Position numbers and translations under genes: made by a program. A stretch of 64,000 nt of DNA from Rhodobacter sp. TJ_12 (lineage in GTDB: Bacteria > Pseudomonadota > Alphaproteobacteria > Rhodobacterales > Rhodobacteraceae), in NCBI RefSeq assembly GCF_020023995.1, contig NZ_NRRD01000001.1, forward strand, positions 186,001 through 250,000. Reading direction: 5' to 3'. Shown here one piece after another: positions 18,677-27,127 of this stretch. The notes under the pieces were generated by a model. The model had not been told where the DNA came from. It ran no database searches and was given only the letters and a program-made list of their open reading frames with translations. The stretch's first letter is position 1. Every line of letters begins with the position of its first letter.

Positions 18677-19856
18677 CAGATCTTCCGTTTCGCTGCCCGC
18701 CGGCCTGCCGACGGGGGCCCGCGATCCGCGGCTCGACTTCTTTCGGGGGTTGAGCCTGATCATGATTTACATCAACCACATCCCGGGCAATTTTTACGAG
18801 CATTTTACCTCGCGCAATCTGGGCCCCTCGGATGCGGCAGAGGCGTTTGTCTTCATGTCGGGCTGTGCGGCCGCGCTGGCGTATGGGCCAAAGCTCAAAG
18901 ACGGGCTGAACTGGCCGGGCATCCGCAAGGTCTGGGGCCGGGCCTGGTTGCTTTATATGGTGCATATCCTTGCCACGGTTTGGGCGATTGCAATTGCCGC
19001 CGGGGCCGCGTTGTGGTTCGGCGGCGCGGCGATGCTGGAGCGCAATGCGTTTGGCCCGTTGCTGGAAAAGCCGCTGGAATTTCTGGTCGGCATCGCAACG
19101 CTGAGCCATCAACTTGGCTATGTGAACATCTTGCCGATGTATGCGGTGATCTTGCTGGGGGCGCCCTTCTTGATCCGGCTGGGGCAGAAAACGCCGATGG
19201 GGCTCTTGGCCTTTACCGTGGGGTTTTGGGTGCTGACCGGGTTGACCCGGTTCAATCTGCCCAATTTCCCCTATAAGGGGGGATGGTTCTTCAACCCCTT
19301 CGCGTGGCAATTGCTGTTCAGCCTTGGCATTTTGACCGGGTTGGCGTTGCGCGGGGGCAAGAGGTTCGTGCCGGTGATGCCATGGCTGGTCGGGCTTGTG
19401 CTGGCGTGGGAGATTTTCGCCTTTTGCTGGATTCACATGGATGTGCTGCTCAAGAATGTGGGCCATGCGATGTGGCAGCTACGCCAATGGGGGGTGCCGT
19501 TCTTCCTTGTGAATTCCGACAAGACCTATGTTGGCGTGCCCCGGCTGTTTCACTTCCTTGGGCTGGCCTATCTGCTGTCTTTGCCGTGGATCGTGCCGCG
19601 TCTTGCGGCGTCGCGCTGGCTCAAGCCCGTGCGCACCTTGGGCAAGCAGGGGTTGCAGGTTTTCGCGCTGGGCACGGTGCTGGCGATCTTTAGCCAAGCG
19701 GTGAAAGTGTCCCATCCGGGCGGCATGGTGCAAGATAGCGTGCTGATCTTTGGCGGGTTGGCGTTGCAATGGGCGTTTGCGGCGATCCGCGAATATATCC
19801 GGCCGCATCCCAACCGCCCGGCGCCGCCCGCGCAAACCGGCTCTGCCCCCGTTTAA
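18669..19856 (+). CDS. opgC: OpgC, glucan succinyl/acyl transferase
   Basis: The 395-residue protein has about ten membrane helices and belongs to the OpgC acyltransferase family, which adds succinyl groups to periplasmic glucans and makes them anionic. Family signatures are the N-terminal DPRLDFFRGLSLIMIYINHI and the following PSDAAEAFVFMSGCAAALAY. The start ATG 18669 lies within the end of opgH. The stop overlaps the stop of the convergent lysR gene in the tetranucleotide TTAA at 19853-19856, leaving no room for a terminator. Confidence 0.9.
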   Translation: MADRSSVSLPAGLPTGARDPRLDFFRGLSLIMIYINHIPGNFYEHFTSRNLGPSDAAEAFVFMSGCAAALAYGPKLKDGLNWPGIRKVWGRAWLLYMVHILATVWAIAIAAGAALWFGGAAMLERNAFGPLLEKPLEFLVGIATLSHQLGYVNILPMYAVILLGAPFLIRLGQKTPMGLLAFTVGFWVLTGLTRFNLPNFPYKGGWFFNPFAWQLLFSLGILTGLALRGGKRFVPVMPWLVGLVLAWEIFAFCWIHMDVLLKNVGHAMWQLRQWGVPFFLVNSDKTYVGVPRLFHFLGLAYLLSLPWIVPRLAASRWLKPVRTLGKQGLQVFALGTVLAIFSQAVKVSHPGGMVQDSVLIFGGLALQWAFAAIREYIRPHPNRPAPPAQTGSAPV

Positions 19857-20743
19857 GACACCAGTTCGAGCCGCCCTGCCGCCGCGCGCAGCGCCTTGAG
19901 CGCGGCCTGCACCTTGGGGGTGCGATGCAGATCGACATGGGTCACCAGCCAAAACGGGCTGTCCCATTCGGCCTGCGGGGGCACTACTTCGATCAGGCGC
20001 GGGTCTTCGCGCGCTTGTAGCACCGGTAGGAACCCCATGCCGAGCCCGGCCCGGATCGCCGAATATTGCGAGGCGATTTCATTGGCGGTGAAGACCACAG
20101 CTTCCGCCGGCTGCGTCTGCGCCAGCCAGCGAAAGAACGGCGCGCGGCTGTCGCGGGTGTCGGGGCCGATGAAGCGGTGCCCGGCTAGGTCATCCAGCCC
20201 TTTGGGGTGGCCGTGGCGGTCCAGATATTCGGGCGCCGCATAAAGTGCGGTGCGGTTCACCCCAAGCTGGCTGACCACATTGTCCGGTTCGGTCGGGCGT
20301 GCCCCGGCGCGGATCGCCACATGGGCTTCGCCATATTCGAGCCGAAACACCCGCTGATCGGTGATGTAGCGCAAAACAAGGGCTGGATGCGCCTCCATCA
20401 GTTCCGCCATCGCGGGCATGACAAGCCCCGCCAGAACCGGCAAAGAGGTGATAATCAATTCGCCGCGCATCTCCTCGCCCGCGCCAGAAATCCGCGCGGC
20501 GAGCTGGGCGAATTGATCCTCGGTTGCTTGTCCAACGGCCAAAAGCTGGGCGCCTGCTTCGGTGGGGGTGTAGCCGCGCGGGTGGCGTTGGAACAGCTTG
20601 GTGCCCAGCCGCGTTTCCAGTGCATCGACATGGCGGATCACTGTGGCATGGTGCACGCCCAGCACTTCTGCCGCCCCTGAAACCGTGCCCACGCGTGCCA
20701 CCTGATAAGCGGTGCGGATTTCATCCCAGTTCTCGAAGCGCAT
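19853..20743 (-). CDS. LysR-family transcriptional regulator
   Basis: This 296-residue regulator has a winged helix-turn-helix in the first 60 residues (RVGTVSGAAEVLGVHHATVI, then HVDALETRLGTKLFQRHPRG) and a LysR substrate-binding domain over the rest (VRAG-like AIRAGARP and GLGMGFLP segments). ATG 20743 is preferred because AGGTG sits six bases upstream and the DNA-binding domain begins at once; two earlier in-frame ATGs (20782, 20761) exist. No target can be named, since neither neighbour is divergent with it: opgC converges and ffh runs the other way after about 300 bases. Confidence 0.85.
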   Translation of the reverse strand: MRFENWDEIRTAYQVARVGTVSGAAEVLGVHHATVIRHVDALETRLGTKLFQRHPRGYTPTEAGAQLLAVGQATEDQFAQLAARISGAGEEMRGELIITSLPVLAGLVMPAMAELMEAHPALVLRYITDQRVFRLEYGEAHVAIRAGARPTEPDNVVSQLGVNRTALYAAPEYLDRHGHPKGLDDLAGHRFIGPDTRDSRAPFFRWLAQTQPAEAVVFTANEIASQYSAIRAGLGMGFLPVLQAREDPRLIEVVPPQAEWDSPFWLVTHVDLHRTPKVQAALKALRAAAGRLELVS

Positions 20744-20922
20744 CTGTGCACCTGTCAACATTGCTGCGACAACCTCCCTCATTTTGTTCCTGAGCGCAAG
20801 GCGCTGCAGTGCCGCGTCGGGGCAAAGCGGCTACCCGCCGCCGACAAGGCTTGCGCGCCAGCGGCGGCAAAGCGCGCGTGATTGACTCGGACACCGTTTT
20901 CGCCTAAGCCACCCCAGATTCC

Positions 20923-20993
20923 CCGGAGGACTAACCCTCCGGTCCCCGCATGGGCGGGGATCGCCACCAGTCAGCGCGTTGCGCCCACTGGTG
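20923..20993 (+). ncRNA. three-hairpin leader upstream of ffh
   Basis: Three stems follow each other. CCGGAGG 20923-20929 pairs with CCTCCGG 20936-20942 (loop ACTAAC). TCCCCGC 20943-20949 pairs with GCGGGGA 20954-20960. CACCAGT 20965-20971 pairs with ACTGGTG 20987-20993 and encloses GCGC/GCGC. After the third stem comes TTTGACGTTTTT. This could be an ffh leader, an attenuator or a separate small RNA. It does not carry the conserved SRP RNA apical loop, so it is not the 4.5S RNA gene. Confidence 0.45.
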
Positions 20994-21037
20994 CGTTTGA
21001 CGTTTTTCAGGCCGCAGCGGCGGCGCAGGAGGGCACG

Positions 21038-22555
21038 ATGTTCGAGTCTCTTTCCGATCGCCTTGGCGGGGTGTTCGAGCGGCTGACCAAACAGGGCGCG
21101 CTGACCGCCGAAGACGTGAAAGTGGCAATGCGCGAAGTGCGCACCGCGCTGCTAGAGGCCGACGTGTCGTTGCCCGTGGTGCGTGATTTCATCAAGAAGG
21201 TTGAGGCCAAGGCAACCGGCGCACAGGTGACGAAATCGATCAGCCCCGGCCAGCAGGTCGTGAAGATCGTCCATGATGAAATCGTTGCGATGCTGGCGGG
21301 CGACGAGCCTGCCGATACGCTGAAAATCGACAACCCGCCTGCGCCGATCCTGATGGTGGGTCTGCAAGGCGGCGGGAAAACCACCACCACCGCAAAACTG
21401 GCGCGGCGTCTGAAAGAGCGTGAGAAGAAGCGTGTTCTGATGGCCTCGCTCGACATCTATCGCCCGGCGGCGATGGAGCAATTGGCGATTCTGGGCACCC
21501 AGATTGGCGTCGATACGCTGCCGATCGTGGCGGGCGAAAGCGCGGTGCAAATCGCCAAACGCGCCAAGCAACAAGCTTCGCTTGGCGGTTACGATGTCTA
21601 CCTGCTTGATACCGCGGGCCGTCTGCAAATCGACGATGTGTTGATGGGCGAGGTGCAAGATGTGCGCGACGCGGTGAACCCGCGTGAAACGCTGCTTGTC
21701 GTTGACGGGCTCACCGGCCAAGTCGCCGTGGAAGTGGCGCAAGAATTTGACGACAAGATTGGCGTGTCCGGCGTGGTGCTGACACGGATGGACGGCGACG
21801 GGCGTGGCGGTGCGGCGCTGTCGATGCGCGCCACCACCGGCAAGCCCATTCGCTTTGTCGGTCTTGGCGAAAAGATGGATGCGCTTGAGACCTTTGAGGC
21901 GGAGCGGATCGCGGGCCGTATTCTGGGCATGGGCGACATTGTCGCGCTGGTCGAGAAGGCACAGGAAGTCTTTGAAAAAGAACAGGCCGAGCGCATGGTC
22001 AAGCGCTTCCAAAAGGGCCTGTTCAACATGAACGACATGCGCTCTCAGCTCGATCAGATGCTGAAGATGGGCGGCATGCAGGGCGTGATGAGCATGATGC
22101 CCGGCATGGGCAAAATGGCCAAGCAAGCCGAAGATGCGGGCTTTGACGACCGCACCATTCGCCGCCAGATCGCGCTGATCAATGCGATGACCAAGCAAGA
22201 GCGCGCCCGCCCGGAAATTCTGCAAGCCAGCCGCAAGCGCCGGATTGCCGCCGGGTCGGGGCTGGATGTGTCCGAACTCAACAAGCTTCTGAAAATGCAC
22301 CGGCAGATGGCCGATACGATGAAGAAGCTTGGCAAGATGAAGGGCGGCATGCTGAAACAGGCGATGGCCGCGATGCAGGGCAAATTTGGCGGTCTGCCCG
22401 AGCAGGGCGAGATGGACCCGGCCAAAATGGAAGAAGCCACCAAGATGATGGGCCAGATGAAGGGCCTGCCCGGGGCAGTGCCTGGCATGGGCAATATGGG
22501 CGGTGTGAAACTGCCGCCGGGCCTGTCGGGGCTTGGGATGGGCAAGAAGAAGTAA
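21038..22555 (+). CDS. ffh: signal recognition particle protein Ffh
   Basis: The 505-residue SRP54 GTPase pairs with 4.5S RNA and FtsY to deliver nascent membrane proteins to the translocon. The N domain begins MFESLSDRLGGVFERL. The G domain shows GLQGGGKTTTTAKLA near residue 107, DTAGRLQID near residue 190 and TRMDGDGRGGAAL near residue 249. The M domain is methionine-rich (MLKMGGMQGVMSMMPGMGKM near residue 345). The C-terminal tail is longer than in E. coli (about 450) and also rich in Met, Gly and Lys. ATG 21038 has AGGAGG five bases upstream; the frame is open 52 codons earlier across the folded leader. Confidence 0.96.
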   Translation: MFESLSDRLGGVFERLTKQGALTAEDVKVAMREVRTALLEADVSLPVVRDFIKKVEAKATGAQVTKSISPGQQVVKIVHDEIVAMLAGDEPADTLKIDNPPAPILMVGLQGGGKTTTTAKLARRLKEREKKRVLMASLDIYRPAAMEQLAILGTQIGVDTLPIVAGESAVQIAKRAKQQASLGGYDVYLLDTAGRLQIDDVLMGEVQDVRDAVNPRETLLVVDGLTGQVAVEVAQEFDDKIGVSGVVLTRMDGDGRGGAALSMRATTGKPIRFVGLGEKMDALETFEAERIAGRILGMGDIVALVEKAQEVFEKEQAERMVKRFQKGLFNMNDMRSQLDQMLKMGGMQGVMSMMPGMGKMAKQAEDAGFDDRTIRRQIALINAMTKQERARPEILQASRKRRIAAGSGLDVSELNKLLKMHRQMADTMKKLGKMKGGMLKQAMAAMQGKFGGLPEQGEMDPAKMEEATKMMGQMKGLPGAVPGMGNMGGVKLPPGLSGLGMGKKK

Positions 22556-22556
22556 C

Positions 22557-23096
22557 ATGGTTGCCCTGTCGCCCACCCCGGTTTTGGAGACCGAGCGTCT
22601 CGTGTTGCGTGCCCCTGCGGCGCGCGACTTTCCGGCGTGGTGTGATTTCATGTTGTCGGACCGGGGGCGGTTCATTCGTTCCACCGACACTGTGGATGAG
22701 GCGATTGCATGGCGCGCTTGGGCGGCGGTGATCGGCCATTGGGTGATGCGCGGCTGGGGCAGCTTTGTCATCACCACCAAAGACAGCGATGCCGCCTTGG
22801 GCATGGCTGGCCCTTGGGCGCCGATCAACTGGCCCGAATATGAGATTGGCTGGACCTGTTGGAGTGCGATGCACGAGGGCAGGGGCTTGATGGCTGAGGC
22901 CGCGCGCGCGGCGGTCAACCATGCTTATCGCACCCTCAAATGGGAAACGGCGGTCAGCTATATCGCCCCTGAAAATACCCGCTCCATCGCTTTGGCGGAA
23001 CGGCTGGGGGCAGTCTATGACCCCGCCGCCAAACCGTTTCCGGGCGAAAGGGAAGCCCGCGTCTACCGCCATCCGAAACCGGAGGATCTCGCATGA
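22557..23096 (+). CDS. GNAT acetyltransferase, RimJ/RimL-like
   Basis: The 179-residue protein is a GNAT acetyltransferase of the Acetyltransf_3 (RimJ/RimL) type: the opening PVLETERLVLRAPAARDFPA and the later AARAAVNHAYRTLKWETAVSYIAPENTRSIALAERLG are typical, the latter covering the acetyl-CoA motif and the last helix. The acceptor could be a protein N-terminus or a small molecule. ATG 22557 lies one base after the ffh stop, and the end overlaps the chorismate mutase start (ATGA), so it is cotranscribed with ffh in the order usual for Rhodobacteraceae. Confidence 0.8.
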   Translation: MVALSPTPVLETERLVLRAPAARDFPAWCDFMLSDRGRFIRSTDTVDEAIAWRAWAAVIGHWVMRGWGSFVITTKDSDAALGMAGPWAPINWPEYEIGWTCWSAMHEGRGLMAEAARAAVNHAYRTLKWETAVSYIAPENTRSIALAERLGAVYDPAAKPFPGEREARVYRHPKPEDLA

Positions 23097-23389
23097 GCGA
23101 CGATGTCACCCGCGCTGCCGCATTGCTGGCGGAACACCGCAATTCGATTGACCGGCTCGATGCGATCCTTGTCTACACGCTGGCCGAGCGGTTCAAGCAG
23201 ACCCAAGCGGTGGGCAAGCTGAAAGCCGAACATGCGTTGCCGCCCTCGGATCCGGCGCGCGAATCCAAGCAGATCGAACGTCTGCAACAACTGGCCAAGG
23301 ACGCGGATCTTGATCCCGCTTTTGCCCGCAAATTCCTCACCTTCGTGATTTCGGAAGTGATCCGGCATCACGAGACATTCCAGAAATGA
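23093..23389 (+). CDS. chorismate mutase, AroQ type
   Basis: The 98-residue all-helical AroQ-class enzyme turns chorismate into prephenate for phenylalanine and tyrosine synthesis. Active-site-type positions are seen in LLAEHRNSIDRLDAILVYTL (first helix), ERFKQTQAVGKLKAEH (Arg and Lys of the binding pocket) and the last helix with FVISEVIRHHETFQ. It is a stand-alone domain, not fused to prephenate dehydratase or DAHP synthase. It overlaps the GNAT gene by four bases and precedes rpsP by 44 bases. Confidence 0.85.
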   Translation: MSDDVTRAAALLAEHRNSIDRLDAILVYTLAERFKQTQAVGKLKAEHALPPSDPARESKQIERLQQLAKDADLDPAFARKFLTFVISEVIRHHETFQK

Positions 23390-23433
23390 CGGCCCCCACA
23401 GGCCCTCACCCAGCCATCTGAAGGAGATACACC

Positions 23434-23787
23434 ATGGCTATGAAAATCCGTCTCGCCCGTGGCGGCTCGAAAAAGCGCCCCCATTACGCGATCGTTGCGT
23501 CCGACTCGCGCATGCCGCGCGACGGCCGCTTCATCGAAAAACTGGGCACCTACAACCCGCTGCTGCCCAAAGACAGCGAAGATCGCGTGAAAATGGACAT
23601 GGAGCGCGTGCAATACTGGCTCGGCCAAGGCGCCCAGCCGACCGACCGCGTCGCCCGTTTCTTGGAAGCCGCTGGCGCCAAAGAAAAAACCGAGCGCAAA
23701 AACATGAAAAAAGCCGAGCCGGGCAAAAAAGCGCAACAGCGCGCTGAAGAAAAAGCCGCGAAAGCTGCTGCGCCGGCCGAGGAATAA
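23434..23787 (+). CDS. rpsP: 30S ribosomal protein S16
   Basis: The 117-residue protein has the conserved S16 core [20 protein letters not shown], then [21 protein letters not shown], in the first 46 residues. The second half is an extended lysine- and alanine-rich tail ([20 protein letters not shown]), common in Rhodobacteraceae. S16 binds 16S rRNA and helps 30S assembly. AAGGAGAT lies just upstream of ATG 23434. It leads the ribosome-maturation group rpsP-rimM-trmD. Confidence 0.96.
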   Translation: MAMKIRLARGGSKKRPHYAIVASDSRMPRDGRFIEKLGTYNPLLPKDSEDRVKMDMERVQYWLGQGAQPTDRVARFLEAAGAKEKTERKNMKKAEPGKKAQQRAEEKAAKAAAPAEE

Positions 23788-23821
23788 GGTTCGCAAGGAA
23801 CCTGATTTCGCTATGAAACGG

Positions 23822-23845
23822 AGGCCGGGCAGCGATGCCCGGCCT
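23822..23845 (+). other. perfect intercistronic hairpin between rpsP and rimM
   Basis: AGGCCGGGCA 23822-23831 and TGCCCGGCCT 23836-23845 pair perfectly across a GCGA (GNRA) tetraloop. No U-run follows, so it is not a classic terminator. The rimM ribosome binding site GGAGG starts about ten bases later. It may stabilise the rpsP message end or lower rimM expression relative to rpsP. Confidence 0.6.
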
Positions 23846-23862
23846 GTGCTTGCGGAGGGGCC

Positions 23863-24372
23863 ATGTCGAAACCTGATCGTGTCTGCGTGGGCGCCATTGC
23901 CGGGGCCTTTGGCGTGCGCGGTGAAGTGCGGCTGAAAAGCTTTTGCACCGAACCCGAAGATATTGCCGCTTATGGCCCGCTTTTCACCGAAGACGGGGCG
24001 CGCAGTTTCACCGTCAAGCTGACCCGCCCGGTCACCGGGGGGCTTGGGGCGCGCTTGTCGGGCGTGGTCACCAAGGAAGAGGGCGATGCGCTGAAAGGCG
24101 TGACGCTTTGGGTAGATCGGGACCGGTTGCCCTCGTTGCCCGATGACGAATTTTACCATACCGATCTGATCGGCCTTGCGGTGCATGACACCGGCGGGGC
24201 GGTGCTGGGCAAAGTGCGCGCGGTGCAGAATTTCGGCGCGGGCGATATTTTGGAAATTTATGCCCCGGGCCGGAAAACCACGCTGATGCTGCCCTTCACG
24301 CGGGCCGTTGTGCCCACGGTCGATCTGGCGGCGGGCAAGATCGTCGCCGACCCGCCCGAGGATGTCGAATAA
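23863..24372 (+). CDS. rimM: 16S rRNA processing protein RimM
   Basis: The 169-residue RimM acts in maturation of the 30S head domain, around S19. The N-terminal barrel begins [22 protein letters not shown], and the C-terminal PRC-barrel-like domain includes [18 protein letters not shown] and [18 protein letters not shown]. Length is typical. GGAGG sits five to six bases before ATG 23863. Its last base overlaps the ATG of the sulfotransferase-like gene. Confidence 0.94.
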   Translation: MSKPDRVCVGAIAGAFGVRGEVRLKSFCTEPEDIAAYGPLFTEDGARSFTVKLTRPVTGGLGARLSGVVTKEEGDALKGVTLWVDRDRLPSLPDDEFYHTDLIGLAVHDTGGAVLGKVRAVQNFGAGDILEIYAPGRKTTLMLPFTRAVVPTVDLAAGKIVADPPEDVE

Positions 24373-25190
24373 TGCAGGTCTTTCTGCATCTCGGTTTTCA
24401 CAAAACCGGGACGACTTCGGCCCAAGCTTTCCTGCATGAAAATCGCGAACTTGTCTGGCCGCGCGCGGCGCTGGTGCTGCCCGGGCGGATCCGGGCTGTT
24501 TCGCATGCCTGTTTTCAATATGCGTCCAGTTTGGCGCCTGCGGACCGGGACGAGATCACGCGGCAGATGCGCGCCTTTCTGGCGGGGCTGCCGCTCACGC
24601 CAAAGCGGCGTGTGCTGATCAGCGCCGAAAACCTGTTGGGCCGGATGCCGCTTGGCCTAAGCGAAGCCCCCTATCCCGGCGCGGTTGATATCATCCGCGC
24701 GCTGCTGGAGGGCTTTTCCGGCTTGGGCTGGCCGGTGGAGGTGACGCTTTATCTGTCCACCCGCGATCAGGCCGGGTGGGTCGATAGCATTTGGGCGCAT
24801 CAGGCCCGCAAGACGACCGGTGCCCCATTTACACGTGATCTAGAGGACTTCCGCGCCGCTTTGGCCCCCGTGTCAATGCAGGCGCAGCTGGCCGAGATTC
24901 GCGCGGCCTTTCCCGATATGCCGCTGGTGACCCATGATGTCGCCTGTTTCGACGCGATGCGCTTTGGCGCGGGGCAGCCGTTCATGGACTTTTTGAGGCT
25001 TCCGAAAAGCATTGAGGCCCAGTTTAAAACGGTGGAGCGCAACAATGTCGCGCCGCCGCGTGCCGTGACGGAACAGTTCATCACGCTGAACCGCTCGGGA
25101 CTGAGCCGGGCCAATTTGACGGCGGCCAAACGCGCGGTTTTGATGCGTGCGGGGCTGGAGGAAGCCTATCCCGATGAGGAGCAGCCATGA
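24372..25190 (+). CDS. sulfotransferase-like P-loop protein
   Basis: This 272-residue protein opens with [20 protein letters not shown], which fits the 5'-phosphosulfate (PAPS) binding loop of sulfotransferases. [15 protein letters not shown] and the [11 protein letters not shown] segment near residue 136 fit the core of bacterial sulfotransferase-domain proteins that modify surface glycans. The acceptor is unknown. It overlaps rimM by one base and trmD by four, so it is locked into the ribosome-maturation operon, where no family link to ribosomes is known. The surface glycan genes start 2.8 kb downstream, which could be coincidence. Confidence 0.65.
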   Translation: MQVFLHLGFHKTGTTSAQAFLHENRELVWPRAALVLPGRIRAVSHACFQYASSLAPADRDEITRQMRAFLAGLPLTPKRRVLISAENLLGRMPLGLSEAPYPGAVDIIRALLEGFSGLGWPVEVTLYLSTRDQAGWVDSIWAHQARKTTGAPFTRDLEDFRAALAPVSMQAQLAEIRAAFPDMPLVTHDVACFDAMRFGAGQPFMDFLRLPKSIEAQFKTVERNNVAPPRAVTEQFITLNRSGLSRANLTAAKRAVLMRAGLEEAYPDEEQP

Positions 25191-26095
25191 GCACGCCCGA
25201 CGATCCGCAAGACAAAGGCGATATCCCGGCGCCGCGCAAAGGGGCGGTGAAGCTGTCGACCTTTGATTTGCAGGCTGCAGAGGTGCCCGCGGCTGGGCCC
25301 GCCCGGTCACATGGGAAACGTTCGGTCGTTACTGCGCTGTCGGGCAAGGTCCGTCCGCGCGATCTGATGGAAGAAACCGCGAAGCCCCCCGCCGCGTGGC
25401 GCGCCAAGATCGTGACCTTGTTCCCCGAATCCTTCCCCGGTGTCTTGGGCCTCAGCCTGACGGGTAAGGCGCTGGAAAATGGGCTTTGGGCGCTCGACAC
25501 CATCGATCTGCGCCCCTTTGGGATTGGCAAGCACCGCAATGTCGATGACACGCCCGCCGGGGGTGGCGCGGGCATGGTACTGCGCGCCGATGTGGTGGCT
25601 GCGGCCCTAGATGAAGCCGCGCTTGGCACGCCTGCAAGCCGTGAAGACTGGCCCGTGGTCTATATGTCGCCGCGCGGCAAACCCTTCACCCAAGCGGATG
25701 CCCGCCGCTTTGCCGCCGCGCAGGGCATGACCATTCTATGTGGTCGGTTTGAGGGCGTGGATGAACGTGTGCTGGAGGCTTACGGCGTCGAAGAAGTCTC
25801 GATTGGCGATTTCGTTCTGACGGGCGGCGAATTGGCCGCGCAGGTGGTGATTGATGCCACGGTGCGGCTGCGCGAGGGCGTGCTGGGCAATGCCGAAAGC
25901 GCGACCGAGGAAAGCCACTCGAACGGCCTTTTGGAGCACCCGCAATACACCCGCCCGGCCGTGTGGCAGGGCCGCGCGATCCCCGAGGTGCTGACCTCGG
26001 GCAATCACAAAAAGATCGCGCAGTGGCGGCGGGAGATGAGCGAGGCACTGACCCGCGACCGGCGCCCGGATTTGTGGGAAAAGGTCGGCAAGTGA
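25187..26095 (+). CDS. trmD: tRNA (guanine-N1)-methyltransferase TrmD
   Basis: This 302-residue enzyme methylates G37 of tRNAs that read CUN, CCN and CGG codons, guarding against frameshifts. The SPOUT core starts near residue 71 ([16 protein letters not shown]). It includes the knot segments [29 protein letters not shown] and [19 protein letters not shown], and ends in the usual C-terminal helical domain. About 65 extra residues precede the core. Part of this leader (SHGKRSV, PRDLM) resembles extensions I recall from other Rhodobacteraceae TrmD proteins, so ATG 25187 (ATGA overlap) is kept; ATG 25364 is an alternative. Confidence 0.93.
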   Translation: MSTPDDPQDKGDIPAPRKGAVKLSTFDLQAAEVPAAGPARSHGKRSVVTALSGKVRPRDLMEETAKPPAAWRAKIVTLFPESFPGVLGLSLTGKALENGLWALDTIDLRPFGIGKHRNVDDTPAGGGAGMVLRADVVAAALDEAALGTPASREDWPVVYMSPRGKPFTQADARRFAAAQGMTILCGRFEGVDERVLEAYGVEEVSIGDFVLTGGELAAQVVIDATVRLREGVLGNAESATEESHSNGLLEHPQYTRPAVWQGRAIPEVLTSGNHKKIAQWRREMSEALTRDRRPDLWEKVGK

Positions 26096-26218
26096 TTTCG
26101 CCAAGCGGGTGCGCGGCGACCCGCCGGGGGCGTTGCTCAAGGTAACTTTTCGCAATACCAAATGTTGAACCCAAACGTTCGCTAGTGCAAGGCATCCGAA
26201 GCTACCGGTCGAATATTG

Positions 26219-26752
26219 TCATTTCAATTTGGAGAGAGCGTGTCCTTCGAAGCGCTCTCCAAAAGTCCCGGAGACTTTTCGCCATCTCTGGACTTGATAA
26301 AGTGTGAGTGCGAAAGGCTTCCCATCTACAGTGATGTCTTCACCATGTGCTATTCTATTGCGGACCTGATTCATTTTGTTCAGAGTTTTCTTCAGCGTTG
26401 TTGTCGACTGACCTTGCCACGAAAGTCCGTCAAAAACATCATTGACACCTAAACGCAGAAAAAGTCCCCTGATATTCGCGTCGCTCGGATTCCCCCATCT
26501 AGACCAAGTTTTTATGTATTGCTCGCGCTCGTCGCCTTCAAGCGTACGACCGAAAGCTTTTTCTGAACACTTTAAGAATACTTCTCCCACGTAGGCCTGC
26601 ATCGCAGATGACAGCATAATAACACATGCACGGTTTAATGCGCGCCCTTCATGGTTTCCATCGACAAGTCGTCTTGGGGCGCCAACACTGCCGCCATGAA
26701 GATTGCGCCGTGCAGCAATCAGTTCGTCGACAAGGATTAATGATAATGGCAA
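26219..26752 (-). CDS. putative HEPN-domain RNase (RiboL-PSP-HEPN-like)
   Basis: The 177-residue protein is all-helical in appearance. LNRACVIMLSSAMQAYVGEV near residue 39 fits the first long helix of the HEPN superfamily, and MNQVRNRIAHGED near residue 130 carries the R-x4-H catalytic motif of HEPN ribonucleases. The closest family I can name is RiboL-PSP-HEPN, found in defence and RNA-repair contexts. The start is TTG 26752 with a strong AGGAGAGG five bases upstream. Base composition is clearly AT-richer than around it (28 of 60 bases G+C at 26281-26340). It stands alone, opposite in strand, between trmD and rplS, and no antitoxin partner is visible. Function is inferred. Confidence 0.65.
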   Translation of the reverse strand: MPLSLILVDELIAARRNLHGGSVGAPRRLVDGNHEGRALNRACVIMLSSAMQAYVGEVFLKCSEKAFGRTLEGDEREQYIKTWSRWGNPSDANIRGLFLRLGVNDVFDGLSWQGQSTTTLKKTLNKMNQVRNRIAHGEDITVDGKPFALTLYQVQRWRKVSGTFGERFEGHALSKLK

Positions 26753-27127
26753 GAAACCTCTCCTAACAATTGGTTCGCGGAATTCAAGTTGAGGCGCACT
26801 CTAGCCTCAACGATAAAGTGCAATTCAGCTAACTGAGTATTGGCACTACCTCTTTAGCGAAGCAAGCATTCCCCACTTCCCTCTTGATTCACAGCCCGTT
26901 CTCGCGTAACTCGCGCGGGTCTGGGCCGGAATCGGTCCCCGGACCCTTTGTCTGTGCCTGTGGCCCCCTGCTTCGAGGGTTGCTTGGGGCGCAAACCAAA
27001 GGCTGGCAAAAGGCGAACGATCCTCCGGCGGGCGCGCTGCACAGCAGTTGCGGACCCGGTTGAAGACCGGAGCTCTCGGGCGGCGACACCTTTGCGGAAC
27101 AAACCGCAAGCAACGAAAGGACCTGCG
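26753..27127. promoter_or_regulatory. HEPN/rplS divergent region with an inverted repeat and rplS leader
   Basis: GTTGAGGC 26788-26795 and GCCTCAAC 26804-26811 form a perfect 8-base inverted repeat 36-59 bases upstream of the HEPN start: an operator or a small hairpin. From about 26890 the composition returns to GC-rich and probably holds the rplS promoter and leader. Near the gene TTGCGG 27092-27097 and CCGCAA 27104-27109 make a hairpin just before the ribosome binding site AAAGGA. No gene is seen here. Confidence 0.45.

Noticed and set aside
20882-21037. Upstream extension of Ffh by 52 residues.
   Set aside because: It runs through three perfect hairpins, lacks family similarity, and AGGAGG marks the start at 21038.
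26219-26752. HEPN gene as half of an MNT-HEPN toxin-antitoxin pair.
   Set aside because: No nucleotidyltransferase or other small partner gene lies on either side.
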